A stretch of DNA of 64,000 nt from Actinomycetota bacterium (GCA_009697815.1 WLRQ01000005.1:1-64000), one strand, 5' to 3'; positions 38,078-47,376 are shown, numbered from the stretch's first letter. Notes: generated by a model from the sequence alone, not told the origin. Numbers and translations: made by a program.

Positions 38078-39049
38078 TCAGCCCAGGATCTCGTCGGGCT
38101 CGATGTCCTCGACGTCGTCAAGGTCTGCGGCGATGAGCACGTCGAGGGGCGCGTCGTCGGACTCGGCCATGTCGAACTCGTGTGAGGCGCCGATCTCGAT
38201 GTCAGCGGCAAGGTCGTCCGCATCGTATGTAGCGTCGCCGTCGCCCTCGGCGACGAGAGCCTCCGGCGCAGATTCGCCGCGGACGTCGACGTGCTCGATA
38301 CCGAACTCGTCGATCGCGATCTCAGTGACCGGAACTCCGGTGCCCTCGATCTCGCGGGCACTCGAGTGCGCCCCGCAACCGAATCTCAGGGCCACGACTC
38401 GACCATCAGCGCCGAAGGGGTTTGCGCACACGCCGAACGCCTGGCCCACCAACCCGCCGATCGCCAACATGAACCCGCAGGATCCGCAGTCGCCGGGCGC
38501 GGCCTTCGCCATCGCGGAGTCCGGGCCATGGTCACCCTCGTACCAGCGCTCGACCGCGAGGTCGCGCCCGTACGCGGACAGCACGCGCTCACGACCAAGC
38601 CCGAGTTCCCACTGCTCGGGGCGAAGAGGGGCAGTGGGACTCGCCGTCTCGTCGCCCTCGTCGAGCGCATCGACTCCGGTGTAGCCCGGCTCGAGGCGGG
38701 GGTCATCGGGGGAGGTGGGGTAGAGGTCGCCGGGGCCAAGGTCGCCGGGGCGAACCCGCTCACTCCACGGCAGCCAGGCTGGCGCCAGCAGGGCGCCAGA
38801 TCCCGGCAGGAGCACGACCTCGGAGATGGTCACGAGGTCAGAGTCCGGAACGCGCACCACGGTGACGGCCCAGCGCCAGCCCTGGTAACCGCCATTGAGG
38901 CAGGTGAACCAGTGGGTGGCCATGAGGTCGGTGTCCGAGGTCACCTCGAGGTGGTCACCGATGTGCTCAGCAGGGGCGATCTCGAGCACCGCCGAGCGGG
39001 CTAGATCGACGGCCGAGACGAGCGCGGCGTCCAACGAGGTGGGGGTCAC
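38078..39049 (-). CDS. DUF3027 family protein
   Basis: A 323-residue acidic protein matching DUF3027 (Rv0877 type): LDAALVSAVDLARSAVLEIAPAEHIGDHL, THWFTCLNGGYQGWRWAVTVVR, SEVVLLPGSGALLAPAWLPWSERVRPGDLGPGDL, and a Cys-containing segment GDCGSCGFMLAIGGLVGQAFGVCANPF that could bind metal. The C-terminal 80 residues are very acidic. GTG 39049 is chosen over a longer frame to 39118 because GAGGA stands 7 bases before it. Function is unknown; it is downstream of the cold-shock gene on the same strand. Confidence 0.85.
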   Translation of the reverse strand: MTPTSLDAALVSAVDLARSAVLEIAPAEHIGDHLEVTSDTDLMATHWFTCLNGGYQGWRWAVTVVRVPDSDLVTISEVVLLPGSGALLAPAWLPWSERVRPGDLGPGDLYPTSPDDPRLEPGYTGVDALDEGDETASPTAPLRPEQWELGLGRERVLSAYGRDLAVERWYEGDHGPDSAMAKAAPGDCGSCGFMLAIGGLVGQAFGVCANPFGADGRVVALRFGCGAHSSAREIEGTGVPVTEIAIDEFGIEHVDVRGESAPEALVAEGDGDATYDADDLAADIEIGASHEFDMAESDDAPLDVLIAADLDDVEDIEPDEILG

Positions 39050-39151
39050 CCACCCATCCTCGCCCACGGCAGGGTGCCAGCGCCACGCGCCCTCATCGAA
39101 TGTCGGCCGCCAGCCCATCTCGGGCGCCGACGATGACGAACGGGACGAGCC

Positions 39152-39541
39152 TCAGACGTCGATGTCGTCGGCTACCTTGCGCAGCATCGAGGCGATCAGG
39201 TGAGAACTCTTGTCGTCCGGGTAGCGACCGCGCCGGAGGGAGTTCGAGACACCGTCGAGCAACTTGATGAGGTCTTCAAGAATCACGGCGGTGTCCTCGG
39301 CCGGCTTGCGCACGACCTTGGTCTTGGTGATCGTCACCGGGACGTCGAGGACGCGGATCGAGAGTGCCTGAGGGCCGCGCTTGCCGTCGGCGATTCCGAA
39401 CTCGACCCGCGAACCGGGCTTGAGGGCCTCGGTACCTGCCGGGAGTGCGGACGCGTGGACGAACACCTCATCGCCTTCCTCGGTCGCGAGGAAGCCGAAA
39501 CCCTTCTCGACGTCGTACCACTTGACCTTGCCGGTGGGCAC
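39152..39541 (-). CDS. cspB: Cold-shock domain protein with C-terminal extension
   Basis: A 129-residue protein. The first 65 residues are a cold-shock domain: TGKVKWYDVEKGFGFLATEEG carries the RNP1-type KGFGF, then EVFVHASALP (RNP2 type) binds single-stranded nucleic acid. The last 60 residues (VRKPAEDTAVILEDLIKLLDGVSNSL...) are a helical extension seen in actinobacterial CspB-type proteins, about twice the length of a simple CSP. GTG 39541 is chosen because the domain starts there. The symbol follows the mycobacterial synteny. Confidence 0.88.
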   Translation of the reverse strand: MPTGKVKWYDVEKGFGFLATEEGDEVFVHASALPAGTEALKPGSRVEFGIADGKRGPQALSIRVLDVPVTITKTKVVRKPAEDTAVILEDLIKLLDGVSNSLRRGRYPDDKSSHLIASMLRKVADDIDV

Positions 39542-39761
39542 CGATCTCACGCGTCCTTCGCTTGTCTCGTCGCCGGGCAGTCGTCGAGGCACGCGCCCCC
39601 TGTAAGTGGGCTCAGATTAGCCCGATCACCCCGTCAGACCCAACAGATGGGGCAGATCCGGCACCCCGAGTCTTCTCGAAAGCCTGGCGAGGTCGACTTA
39701 GGAGAGCGCCCACCACGCTCCGGTTCGCCCCCAGCCCTCCCGCTCGCGTAAATTTGGGCGG

Positions 39762-42170
39762 ATGGCCACCAAGCGAACGACCAAGGCGACCTCGCCACAG
39801 GGGGAGGCCGTGCGCCCCCGGTCACTGGCCGAGGATCTCCGACGCCGCACCGACGACCAGATTGGGGCGCTACTCGAGGCCCGGCCCGACCTCGTGCACC
39901 CCGTCCCGGCCGATCTTGGTTCACTCGCCACGCGAGCGGGCACCGGGCCCTCCACCGCGCGAGCTCTCGACCGCCTCGATCTGTTCGCACTCCAGGTGGT
40001 CACCGCCTTGGGCGCATTACCCGATCCGTCCTCCTATGCCGACGTACTCGCCTCTCTCCACGGAGTGCCGGGCACCGTCCTCAAGCCCGTCATCGCACGT
40101 CTGAAGACGATGGCGCTCCTCTGGGGCGATGACGACGAACTGCACCTGGTGCGCCCCGTCCGCGAAGCTCTCGGCGCCCACCCGGCCGGGCTCGGCCCGC
40201 TCATGGCCCAGTCGCGCCGTGGTGTGGCCCCCTACGCCGAGGACCCCACGGAAGTCGAGCGCGTTCTCTCGTCAGCACCCGACGGGGCTCGCGCCGCCCT
40301 CGAGAAGCTGGTGTGGGGGCCCCCGATTGGTCGCGTCGAGAACGCGGACCGGCCCGTCGACGTCGACTCAGCACGGACCCCGATCGAATGGCTCCTCGCG
40401 CACCACCTGTTGGAGCCGATCGCACCCGACACCGTGATCGTGCCGCGCGAGGTGGCGCTCGTCCTCCGCGCCGGGGTGGTCGTACGCGACCTCGCCCCGC
40501 TTCCGCCTTCGATCGATCACATCGATCGTGCCGTGGATCTCGTCGATCGCACCGCGGGCCAGCAGGCGTTCACTTTCGTACGTCTCGTCGAGAACCTGCT
40601 CGAGACTTGGTCGTTCACACCACCATCAGTGCTGCGAAGCGGCGGTCTGGCGGTGCGAGATCTGACGCGTACCGCGGCAGAACTCGACCTCGATGAGGAG
40701 GGCGCAGCTCTCGTCATCGAAATCGCATACGCGGCAGGGCTTCTCGGCGCCGACGGCGAGGTCGACGAAGTCTGGTGCCCGACGCCCGCGTTTGACTCCT
40801 GGCGTGCGCGCACCGTCGCCGAGAGGTGGGCTTTGCTCGCTCAGGCCTGGCTCCTCATGACGCGTACCCCCGTCCTGGTCTCGGGCCGCGACGAGGCGGG
40901 ATCGCGCGTCAACGCCCTCGCCCGGGACACCGACCGCGCTCTCACCCCTGACGCACGCCGAGCACTTCTCGACGAGCTCGTCGCCCTCGAGGCGGGGCAG
41001 TCGCCCTCCCATACCTCGTTGCTGGCACGGCTACGCTGGCGCCGACCGCGTCGAACCTCGCCCCTGTGGCAGTCGGTCGTCGAGTCGACACCCGAAGAGG
41101 CCGAACGGCTCGGTGTCACCGGACTCGGCGCCCTGTCCACCCACGGTCGGGCGCTGATCGCCTCGACAACAGCCGAGGAGACCTCAGCCGAAGCCCGCGC
41201 GGCCACGCGGATGCCAGGCCGAAGCCCGGCGTCGACGACGGTGGTCGCAGCGCTCACGCCATTACTTCCCGCACCACTCGACCATGTGCTGCTCCAGGCC
41301 GACCTCACCGCGGTAGCGCCGGGGCCTCTCGAGAGCGAGCTTGCCCGCGAGATGTCACTCCTCGCAGACATCGAGTCAACCGGTGGCGCAACTGTGTACC
41401 GCTTCAGCGACGCGTCACTGAGACGCGCACTCGATGCCGGGCGCTCCGCCACCGACATTCTCGCGACCCTGCATTCCCGTTCTCGCACACCACTTCCGCA
41501 GCCCCTCGAGTACCTCGTCACCGACGTCGCGCGCAGGCACGGCGCGATCAGGGTGGGACTAGCCACCGCGTACGTCCGGTGCGACGACCCCACCACCGTG
41601 TCGGAGATCCTCGCCGACAAGCGACTCGCGGTGCTCCGTCTCATGAGACTTGCCGACACCGTCGTCGCGTCACAGGCACCGCTCGACATCGTGCTCGATC
41701 GGCTCCGCGAGGCAGGGTTCAGCCCCAGCGCCGAGAACTCCGAGGGCGCGGTCGTCATCCGCCGGCCTCACGAACGCCGCACGCCGGCGAAGCCACGTCC
41801 ACCGCGGCTCTCGGTCGAGCCCGCTCCACCGAGTGTCGCAATGCTGACGGCCGCCGTCCGCGCGCTGCGTGCCGGGGAGACAGCAGCCGCGAACCGGCCA
41901 ACAAGCCTCCCCGACGGCCTCGGCAGCGGGCGGCTCCCCCGCTCGACGACCAGCGACACCATGGCAGAACTGCGGTCAGCCCTCGACAAGCAGAACGCGG
42001 TGTGGATCGGCTACGCGGATTCCACCGGCACGACCACCGAGCGAGTCGTCGAGCCGTTGCGGATCGATGGCGGCTTCCTCACGGCGTACGACCTACGCAC
42101 CGCCGAAGTTCGCACCTTCACCGTGGCCCGCATCACCGGGGTGTCATCGATCGCCGACCCCGCGCTCTAG
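39762..42170 (+). CDS. Helicase-associated protein (XPB/Ssl2 N-terminal-like), partner of XPB
   Basis: An 802-residue protein of the type encoded beside XPB in actinobacteria (Rv0862c type), annotated as helicase C-terminal or XPB/Ssl2 N-terminal-like. It has no Walker motifs. It starts RSLAEDLRRRTDDQIGALLEARPDL and includes the conserved PLPQPLEYLVTDVARRHG and ADKRLAVLRLMRLADTVVASQAP segments. The last 70 residues (MAELRSALDKQNAVWIGYAD... VEPLRIDGGFLTAYD) look like a WYL domain, a ligand-sensing module. It lies 2.1 kb before the XPB gene on the same strand, separated by a minus-strand pair. A role in DNA repair or in regulating XPB is inferred. Confidence 0.8.
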   Translation: MATKRTTKATSPQGEAVRPRSLAEDLRRRTDDQIGALLEARPDLVHPVPADLGSLATRAGTGPSTARALDRLDLFALQVVTALGALPDPSSYADVLASLHGVPGTVLKPVIARLKTMALLWGDDDELHLVRPVREALGAHPAGLGPLMAQSRRGVAPYAEDPTEVERVLSSAPDGARAALEKLVWGPPIGRVENADRPVDVDSARTPIEWLLAHHLLEPIAPDTVIVPREVALVLRAGVVVRDLAPLPPSIDHIDRAVDLVDRTAGQQAFTFVRLVENLLETWSFTPPSVLRSGGLAVRDLTRTAAELDLDEEGAALVIEIAYAAGLLGADGEVDEVWCPTPAFDSWRARTVAERWALLAQAWLLMTRTPVLVSGRDEAGSRVNALARDTDRALTPDARRALLDELVALEAGQSPSHTSLLARLRWRRPRRTSPLWQSVVESTPEEAERLGVTGLGALSTHGRALIASTTAEETSAEARAATRMPGRSPASTTVVAALTPLLPAPLDHVLLQADLTAVAPGPLESELAREMSLLADIESTGGATVYRFSDASLRRALDAGRSATDILATLHSRSRTPLPQPLEYLVTDVARRHGAIRVGLATAYVRCDDPTTVSEILADKRLAVLRLMRLADTVVASQAPLDIVLDRLREAGFSPSAENSEGAVVIRRPHERRTPAKPRPPRLSVEPAPPSVAMLTAAVRALRAGETAAANRPTSLPDGLGSGRLPRSTTSDTMAELRSALDKQNAVWIGYADSTGTTTERVVEPLRIDGGFLTAYDLRTAEVRTFTVARITGVSSIADPAL

Positions 42171-42220
42171 CACCGACGGCTCCCGCGACACTGGGTCGCT
42201 GGCGTCTCGCGGCTCTCACG

Positions 42221-43327
42221 TCAGGCGAGGTGCGTGCGTGCGACGGTGAGTTCGGCGAGCATCTGCGGGATCGGGGTCACTCCGATCCCGGGCCCTGTCG
42301 GCACGGTGATCCGCCCGTCGTGGAGCACGAATGGCTCGGTGACATCGCGCGCGAAGAACCGGGACGACGCGCTCGTGTCACCCGGCAGCGTGAAGCCCGC
42401 AAGCGAGGCGAGCGCGATGTTCGCCGCGCGCCCGACTCCCGTCTCGAGCATCCCGCCACACCAGACGGGGACCCCGAGACCAAGGCACAGATCGTGAATC
42501 GCCTTGGCCTCGAGGTAGCCACCGACGCGCCCGGCCTTGATGTTGACGATGTCGCAAGCGCCGTAGTCAATCAGGGCCTCGACGTTTGCCGCCGAGAGCA
42601 CCGACTCGTCGAGGCAGACCGGCGTGGCCATCCGCTCGGCGATGAGTCGGTGGCCGAAGAGGTCGTCCTCAGCGAACGGCTGCTCAATCAGGAGCAGTCC
42701 GAAATCATCAAGTTTGGCAAGGTGTTCGAGGTGATGACGGTCATACGCCTGGTTGGCATCAACTTGGAGCGGCATGTCAGGCCATTGTTCGCGGACAGCG
42801 CGCACAGGCGCGACATCCCAGCCCGGCTGAATCTTGAGCTTGATGCGCCGATAGCCCTCGTCAACATAGACCGCAACCTCTGCCATCAGAGTGTCGAGAG
42901 AGTCGTCGTCCGGAATCCCAACGGAGACACCACAATCGACTTCACTGCGAACGGAGCCCAAGTAGGACGCCAGCGACTCACCGGTCGAGCGAAGATAGGC
43001 ATCGAGGATCGCGAGCTCCAGTGCGCCACGTGCCATGGGGTGCCCGCGCACGGGTGCAAGCAGTTGTGCAACGTCTTCGGGACGCAGGTCGATGCCCATG
43101 ACGCGTGGGACAAGGTGATCGCGCAACACAAGCACCACCGCATCGTTGAACTCATAGCTGTAATCGGGTTGAGGCGAGGCCACGCACTCACCCCAGCCCA
43201 CGAAACCGTCAGCTGTCCTGACTTCGATCAGCAGGACGTCCTTGACGTACTCGCTCCCAAACGACGTGCGGAACGGCCTGACAAGAGGCAGGTGACAACG
43301 GTGGACATCAACCCCGACGATCCTCAC
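42221..43327 (-). CDS. menC: o-Succinylbenzoate synthase / N-succinylamino acid racemase (enolase superfamily)
   Basis: A 368-residue enolase-superfamily enzyme. Catalytic parts are the KxK lysine in YRRIKLKIQPG, metal ligands Asp in PLQVDANQAYD, Glu in LLIEQPF and Asp in VCLDESV, and the second lysine in IVNIKAGRVGGY. These fit OSBS, but many actinobacterial proteins of this subgroup act as N-succinylamino acid racemases. The upstream GNAT gene overlaps its GTG start (GTGA), a pairing known for NSAR-type pathways, so NSAR activity is at least as likely as menaquinone synthesis. The menC symbol is provisional. No other men genes are in the window. Confidence 0.75.
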   Translation of the reverse strand: MRIVGVDVHRCHLPLVRPFRTSFGSEYVKDVLLIEVRTADGFVGWGECVASPQPDYSYEFNDAVVLVLRDHLVPRVMGIDLRPEDVAQLLAPVRGHPMARGALELAILDAYLRSTGESLASYLGSVRSEVDCGVSVGIPDDDSLDTLMAEVAVYVDEGYRRIKLKIQPGWDVAPVRAVREQWPDMPLQVDANQAYDRHHLEHLAKLDDFGLLLIEQPFAEDDLFGHRLIAERMATPVCLDESVLSAANVEALIDYGACDIVNIKAGRVGGYLEAKAIHDLCLGLGVPVWCGGMLETGVGRAANIALASLAGFTLPGDTSASSRFFARDVTEPFVLHDGRITVPTGPGIGVTPIPQMLAELTVARTHLA

Positions 43328-44196
43328 GTCGCGGACTCCATGACGTAGTCGCCTTCGAGTGTCATCGCAATAACTCTGGCCTCCCCGCGCGCGACGGGCG
43401 CGAGAGCAGCACGCATCTTCATTCGCCACTGCCGGGCGGGCTCACGGCCTTGTGCCCTGATCGCCACGATGTCCATGGGTATGGGCAGAAGGGCCAGTCG
43501 CGCCGTCTTGGGTACCTCGTTGTGGGAGGGCGATGACACGACCGCCCCGAGTGCAGTCCAGTGCCCCCGCGGCAGCGGAACGGCCGCACCAGCGAGGGCG
43601 TCACTCACGCGATCCGAGGCCAGCTCCCAAGACACGAGCATTCGGTCGCTCTCCTCTCCGGAATTGAGCGGGTCGTCCATTCGGCCGTAAAAGTCGATGA
43701 GGTACTCGGCTCCGATCCCTCCGAGTTTGGAGATGTTCAAGCGCGCATTGCGGCGCACAAGCGGATCGAACGTCCACAGGATGCGATCGATATCGCGGGC
43801 CAGTGCCCATGCGCGCTGATGTGCCTTGATTGCGGTACCCACCCCACGATCGGCGGCCGCCGGGATCACGGCCGCGACATGGGAGTGGAGGTGTTCCTTC
43901 CAGCCGTCCACGTCACGACTGCGACCAGGGAACGCCAGGCTCGCGCCGACAAGGCGCCCCTCATCGAAAGCACCCGCGATGTAGCCACCCGCGTGCTCGA
44001 TCGCTCGCATCAAGCTCGACGGCACCTCGGTCGCGCCAGGAATGGTGGGCCAGACGCTGTCCCAGATCTCGCGTGCCGCGTCGAGCTCCTCGTGCTCATG
44101 AAGCGTGCGAACCTCCACCCCCGCACGCTGCGCGAGGTCCTGCGCGGTGTTCGTCGCGGCGGCCACGACGTTGCGGCCAGCGGTCGTGGGAGTCAC
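43324..44196 (-). CDS. GNAT-family acyltransferase coupled to the OSBS/NSAR gene
   Basis: A 290-residue GNAT-fold protein (COG3375-like). The core is HEHEELDAAREIWDSVWP, GGYIAGAFDEGRLVGASLAFPG, the acyl-CoA binding motif DRGVGTAIKAHQRAWAL, and RILWTFDPLVRRNARLNISKLG. Its stop overlaps the downstream enolase-superfamily gene (GTGA). In characterised NSAR operons a GNAT enzyme succinylates D-amino acids before racemisation, which would fit here. GTG 44196 is chosen because the frame beyond is antisense to XPB; the ribosome site is weak. Confidence 0.75.
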   Translation of the reverse strand: MTPTTAGRNVVAAATNTAQDLAQRAGVEVRTLHEHEELDAAREIWDSVWPTIPGATEVPSSLMRAIEHAGGYIAGAFDEGRLVGASLAFPGRSRDVDGWKEHLHSHVAAVIPAAADRGVGTAIKAHQRAWALARDIDRILWTFDPLVRRNARLNISKLGGIGAEYLIDFYGRMDDPLNSGEESDRMLVSWELASDRVSDALAGAAVPLPRGHWTALGAVVSSPSHNEVPKTARLALLPIPMDIVAIRAQGREPARQWRMKMRAALAPVARGEARVIAMTLEGDYVMESAT

Positions 44197-44280
44197 AAGG
44201 CCACCGTAGGCCTGCCAGTCCCCCGCCCGCGGCGACTCGCAGTGGTAGCCGCACCCGGCAACAGGTGGGAGACTGATCGG

Positions 44281-45951
44281 ATGACCGACGGCCCTTTGAT
44301 CGTGCAGAGCGACAAGACCCTGCTCCTGGAGATCGATCACCCTCTCAGCGCCGAGTGCCGCCACGCGATCGCCCCGTTCGCAGAACTCGAGCGGGCGCCC
44401 GAGCACATCCACACCTACCGACTCACCCCGCTGGGTTTGTGGAACGCGCGAGCAGCAGGCCAGGACGCCGAGGGCGTCGTCGACGTCCTTCTGCGCTACT
44501 CGCGGTACCCGGTACCCCACGCACTCCTCGTCGATGTTGCCGACACCATGGGCCGCTACGGCAGGCTGCAATTGCAGATGGACCCCGCACACGGGCTGGT
44601 ACTTCACGCGTTCGACAGGGCCGTTCTCGAGGAAGTCCTGCGCAGCAAGAAGGTCGAGCCCCTCGTCGGAGCGCGCATCGATCCCGACACTGTGATCGTT
44701 CACCCCTCCGAGCGCGGTCACATGAAGCAGGTCCTCCTCAAGCTCGGCTGGCCCGCCGAGGATCTCGCCGGCTATGTCGACGGCGAGGCACACGCGATCT
44801 CCCTGCGCGAGGAGGGCTGGGAACTGCGCGGTTACCAGCGCGAAGCGGCCGAGGGGTTCTGGCACGGCGGTTCTGGCGTCGTCGTCCTTCCCTGCGGCGC
44901 TGGAAAGACGATCGTGGGCGCGGCGGCGATGGCCATGGCGGGCGCCACCACTCTGATCCTCGTCACCAACACGGTGTCGGCGCGGCAGTGGCGATCCGAG
45001 CTATTGCGACGCACCACTCTCACCGATGCCGAGATCGGCGAGTACTCCGGCACCATCAAGGACATCCGGCCCGTCACCATCGCGACCTACCAGGTCATGA
45101 CAACCAGACGCAAGGGCCTTTACCAGCACCTCGAACTCTTCGACGCCCGCGACTGGGGGTTGATCCTTTACGACGAGGTCCACCTGCTCCCGGCGCCCAT
45201 CTTCCGTTTCACGGCCGACATTCAGGCGCGGCGGCGTCTCGGCCTGACGGCCACACTCGTTCGTGAGGACGGCCGTGAAGGCGACGTCTTCTCGCTGATC
45301 GGCCCCAAGCGGTATGACGCACCGTGGAAAGACATCGAGGCGCAGGGCTACATCGCGCCCGCGGACTGCGTCGAGGTCCGCGTCACTCTCGATGAACGTG
45401 AGCGCCTCGTCTACGCGACGGCCGAACCAGAGGAGCGCTACCGGCTCGCAGCGTCGACCGACCGCAAGTTCCGCGTCGTGGAGGCACTGATCGCGCGTCA
45501 TCCCGAGGAGCACATCCTCGTGATCGGGCAGTACCTCGACCAGTTGCACGAGATGGGTGAACGACTCGACGCACCGGTGATCACCGGTGAGACTCCGGTG
45601 AAGGAACGCGAGCGGCTCTTCGACGCATTCCGCACCGGCGAGGTGCGCGTCCTCGTCGTCTCGAAGGTCGCCAACTTCTCGATCGACCTGCCCGACGCGG
45701 GGGTCGCGATCCAGATTTCGGGTTCGTTCGGCTCACGACAGGAAGAGGCCCAGCGGCTCGGCCGCGTCCTGCGCCCCAAGGCCGACGGCCGCACCGCCCG
45801 CTTCTACGCCGTCGTCGCCCGCGACACCGTCGACGCCGACTTCGCCGCCCACCGCCAACGCTTCCTCGCCGAACAGGGCTACGCCTACCGCATCATCGAC
45901 GCCAGCGACATCCTCGACGGCACCCCCGACCCCCTCACCCCCACCCCCTAA
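44281..45951 (+). CDS. XPB/ERCC3-type DNA repair helicase
   Basis: A 556-residue superfamily 2 helicase of the bacterial XPB type (Rv0861c type). The N-terminal damage-recognition-like region (GPLIVQSDKTLLLEIDHP) is followed by the Q-motif LRGYQREAAEGFW, Walker A PCGAGKT (residues 204-210), the DEVH box (residues 298-301), TAT, and motif VI QRLGRVLRPK preceded by an RED-like region. It unwinds DNA in a 3'-5' direction and is thought to aid repair. The C-terminus ends in PDPLTPTP. The left inverted repeat of the cassette starts 13 bases after its stop. Confidence 0.92.
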   Translation: MTDGPLIVQSDKTLLLEIDHPLSAECRHAIAPFAELERAPEHIHTYRLTPLGLWNARAAGQDAEGVVDVLLRYSRYPVPHALLVDVADTMGRYGRLQLQMDPAHGLVLHAFDRAVLEEVLRSKKVEPLVGARIDPDTVIVHPSERGHMKQVLLKLGWPAEDLAGYVDGEAHAISLREEGWELRGYQREAAEGFWHGGSGVVVLPCGAGKTIVGAAAMAMAGATTLILVTNTVSARQWRSELLRRTTLTDAEIGEYSGTIKDIRPVTIATYQVMTTRRKGLYQHLELFDARDWGLILYDEVHLLPAPIFRFTADIQARRRLGLTATLVREDGREGDVFSLIGPKRYDAPWKDIEAQGYIAPADCVEVRVTLDERERLVYATAEPEERYRLAASTDRKFRVVEALIARHPEEHILVIGQYLDQLHEMGERLDAPVITGETPVKERERLFDAFRTGEVRVLVVSKVANFSIDLPDAGVAIQISGSFGSRQEEAQRLGRVLRPKADGRTARFYAVVARDTVDADFAAHRQRFLAEQGYAYRIIDASDILDGTPDPLTPTP

Positions 45952-45963
45952 CCCCCTCTTTTT

Positions 45964-46023
45964 TGCGGTGAATGTGCCCTGGGCGGCCCTAGAGGCCGCT
46001 GAAGCTCCCCACTGCGTCGACGG
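45964..46023 (+). repeat. Left inverted repeat
   Basis: Begins TGCGGTGAATGTGCCCTGGG, then carries an internal palindrome around GCGGCCCTAGAGGCCGC. It starts just after a run of T following the XPB stop. The base run TTTTTT at about 45959-45964 could also help terminate the XPB transcript. Confidence 0.8.
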
Positions 46024-46190
46024 CTACCTCCCCTCGCGAGCCACCCGGCCGTTGCTGGAACTCATCTCCCCTAGCGCCGATCCAGAGCGTCGGCCTTCCC
46101 GACTCCTGTGGCGAGAACCTGACGAAGGCCAGGAGCCTCAGACCCCAGAACTCGTCGAATTTGCTCAACGCCCCGCCACTGTCGTGGCCG

Positions 46191-47054
46191 TCAGACCCGA
46201 GGGAGTAGCGGACGTGTGCGATGCGGGTTGTGACCGGTCGCCGCGAAGAACGCGTCGCGCGCAGCGCCTAGTGATAGCTGGTAGCCCGCGCGGCCCGCAG
46301 ACTCCGCTGCCCGACGCGCGGCCGTCGCTGCGACAACGTCCGCGGCCGTCCTGAAGGCAGCGCGGGCTGCGGCGATGGACGCCTCGAATACCTCCTGGTC
46401 GCCTGTGTCCTTGACGCTCGCCAAATAGATCTCGAGCGCTACATTGATCGCTGCACGCTGGGTGGCGTGTGCCGACGCGGCGCTGATCTTGAAACCGGCG
46501 TTGGCCGCGCGGGTCTGAGCCTTGAACGTCACCTGAGCGGCGCGGACTGACGCTCGGAAAGTGGCCCTCGCTGTCGCCTCGTCAGGCGATGTCGTTGCCG
46601 TGTCGTAAGTGGTGTAGGCCGCGTCGATCGCCATGAGCCAGGCCGCCGTGGCGAGGTCAATCGCGGCTACACGGGCGGCAAGTGGCTCCGCAATAGCCGC
46701 CGCGTAGGCGTCGCCCGCCGCGATGATCAGCGCCGGATCGGTGCTGCTGGCAACCACTGGGGTACGTGCCGCGAGCTCTGAGACGACGATCGGATCATGG
46801 GTGAACGCGAATCGCGCGGCAGCCACCGCAGCGCGGTACCCATCGTTGGCCGCTCGGTAGGCCAGCGCGAACGCAATCCGGGCTGGCTGCTCGGCCGGGT
46901 TGGCGGCAGAGTGCCAGCCTTGGGCGCTCACAAGCGCCAGCCTCGGGGGTTGACCGGTGCGGGCCTGAGATGGCCCCACTGTAGGCAGCGCAATGAGAAG
47001 GGTCAGGCCTGCGGTGGCCCCTGCAACGACCGTCCGACGAATGCTGACGCGCAC
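46191..47054 (-). CDS. Exported Ala-rich helical protein inside the inverted-repeat element
   Basis: A 287-residue protein starting at GTG 47054 with GGAGG 5 to 6 bases ahead. A signal peptide (TVVAGATAGLTLLIALPTVGPSQA) precedes a long stretch of Ala-rich helices with a loosely repeating pattern of A-x-x-A-F/Y-x-A (for example AIDAAYTTYDTA, ASVRAAQVTFKAQTRAANAG, ASIAAARAAFRTAADVVAA). No enzyme motif, membrane anchor or sorting signal is seen. Function is unknown. It is the only plausible gene between the two inverted repeats, so it may be the cargo of the element. Confidence 0.65.
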   Translation of the reverse strand: MRVSIRRTVVAGATAGLTLLIALPTVGPSQARTGQPPRLALVSAQGWHSAANPAEQPARIAFALAYRAANDGYRAAVAAARFAFTHDPIVVSELAARTPVVASSTDPALIIAAGDAYAAAIAEPLAARVAAIDLATAAWLMAIDAAYTTYDTATTSPDEATARATFRASVRAAQVTFKAQTRAANAGFKISAASAHATQRAAINVALEIYLASVKDTGDQEVFEASIAAARAAFRTAADVVAATAARRAAESAGRAGYQLSLGAARDAFFAATGHNPHRTRPLLPRV

Positions 47055-47301
47055 GTGTTCCTCCGAGACTCACAGGCACGACCCCGTGGGCGCGCCATCA
47101 GTCAGGAATCTCGGCGATGCAGGAACCCAACTCACGTCAGAACAAGGAAATCGAACCCATCCGGAGCACCCCCGCGATGAACCTCGGCTATCTCGTGGAC
47201 GAAGTGCCGACGTCGACGCCCCCGGGGTCACCCGCCGTTGGCATGCTCGCCCCGACAGCCATCCACAGTTCCGCACATCACCGCCTCCTGACCCAAGAGC
47301 C

Positions 47302-47361
47302 TGTGGACGCAGAGGGGAAGTTCAGCGGCCTCTAAGGCCGCCCAGGGCACATTGACCGCAG
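47302..47361 (-). repeat. Right inverted repeat
   Basis: Complement reads TGCGGTCAATGTGCCCTGGG and aligns with the left copy. The 47055-47459 gap contains this repeat and the groEL terminator, and otherwise no recognisable gene. Confidence 0.8.
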
Positions 47362-47376
47362 ATGGGGGGGACGACG

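Larger units (their letters stand above)
45964..47361. mobile_element. Candidate non-autonomous element bounded by imperfect ~60-bp inverted repeats
   Basis: About 1.4 kb is enclosed by two copies of the same 60-base sequence in opposite orientation (45964-46023 and 47302-47361), with about 52 of 60 positions matching by eye. The interior carries one minus-strand gene for an exported Ala-rich protein and nothing resembling a transposase, integrase or recombinase. No clear target duplication is visible at the edges. It may be a deletion derivative of an insertion sequence, a passenger cassette moved in trans, or a repeat pair left by another process. Confidence 0.5.

Noticed and set aside
41066-43348. 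760-aa frame crossing the XPB-partner gene and the OSBS gene
   Set aside because: It is out of frame with or antisense to two well-supported genes and is rich in Arg/His as expected from shadow frames.
42221-44196. Menaquinone biosynthesis locus
   Set aside because: Only one enolase-superfamily gene fits; no menA, B, D, E, F or H genes are present nearby.
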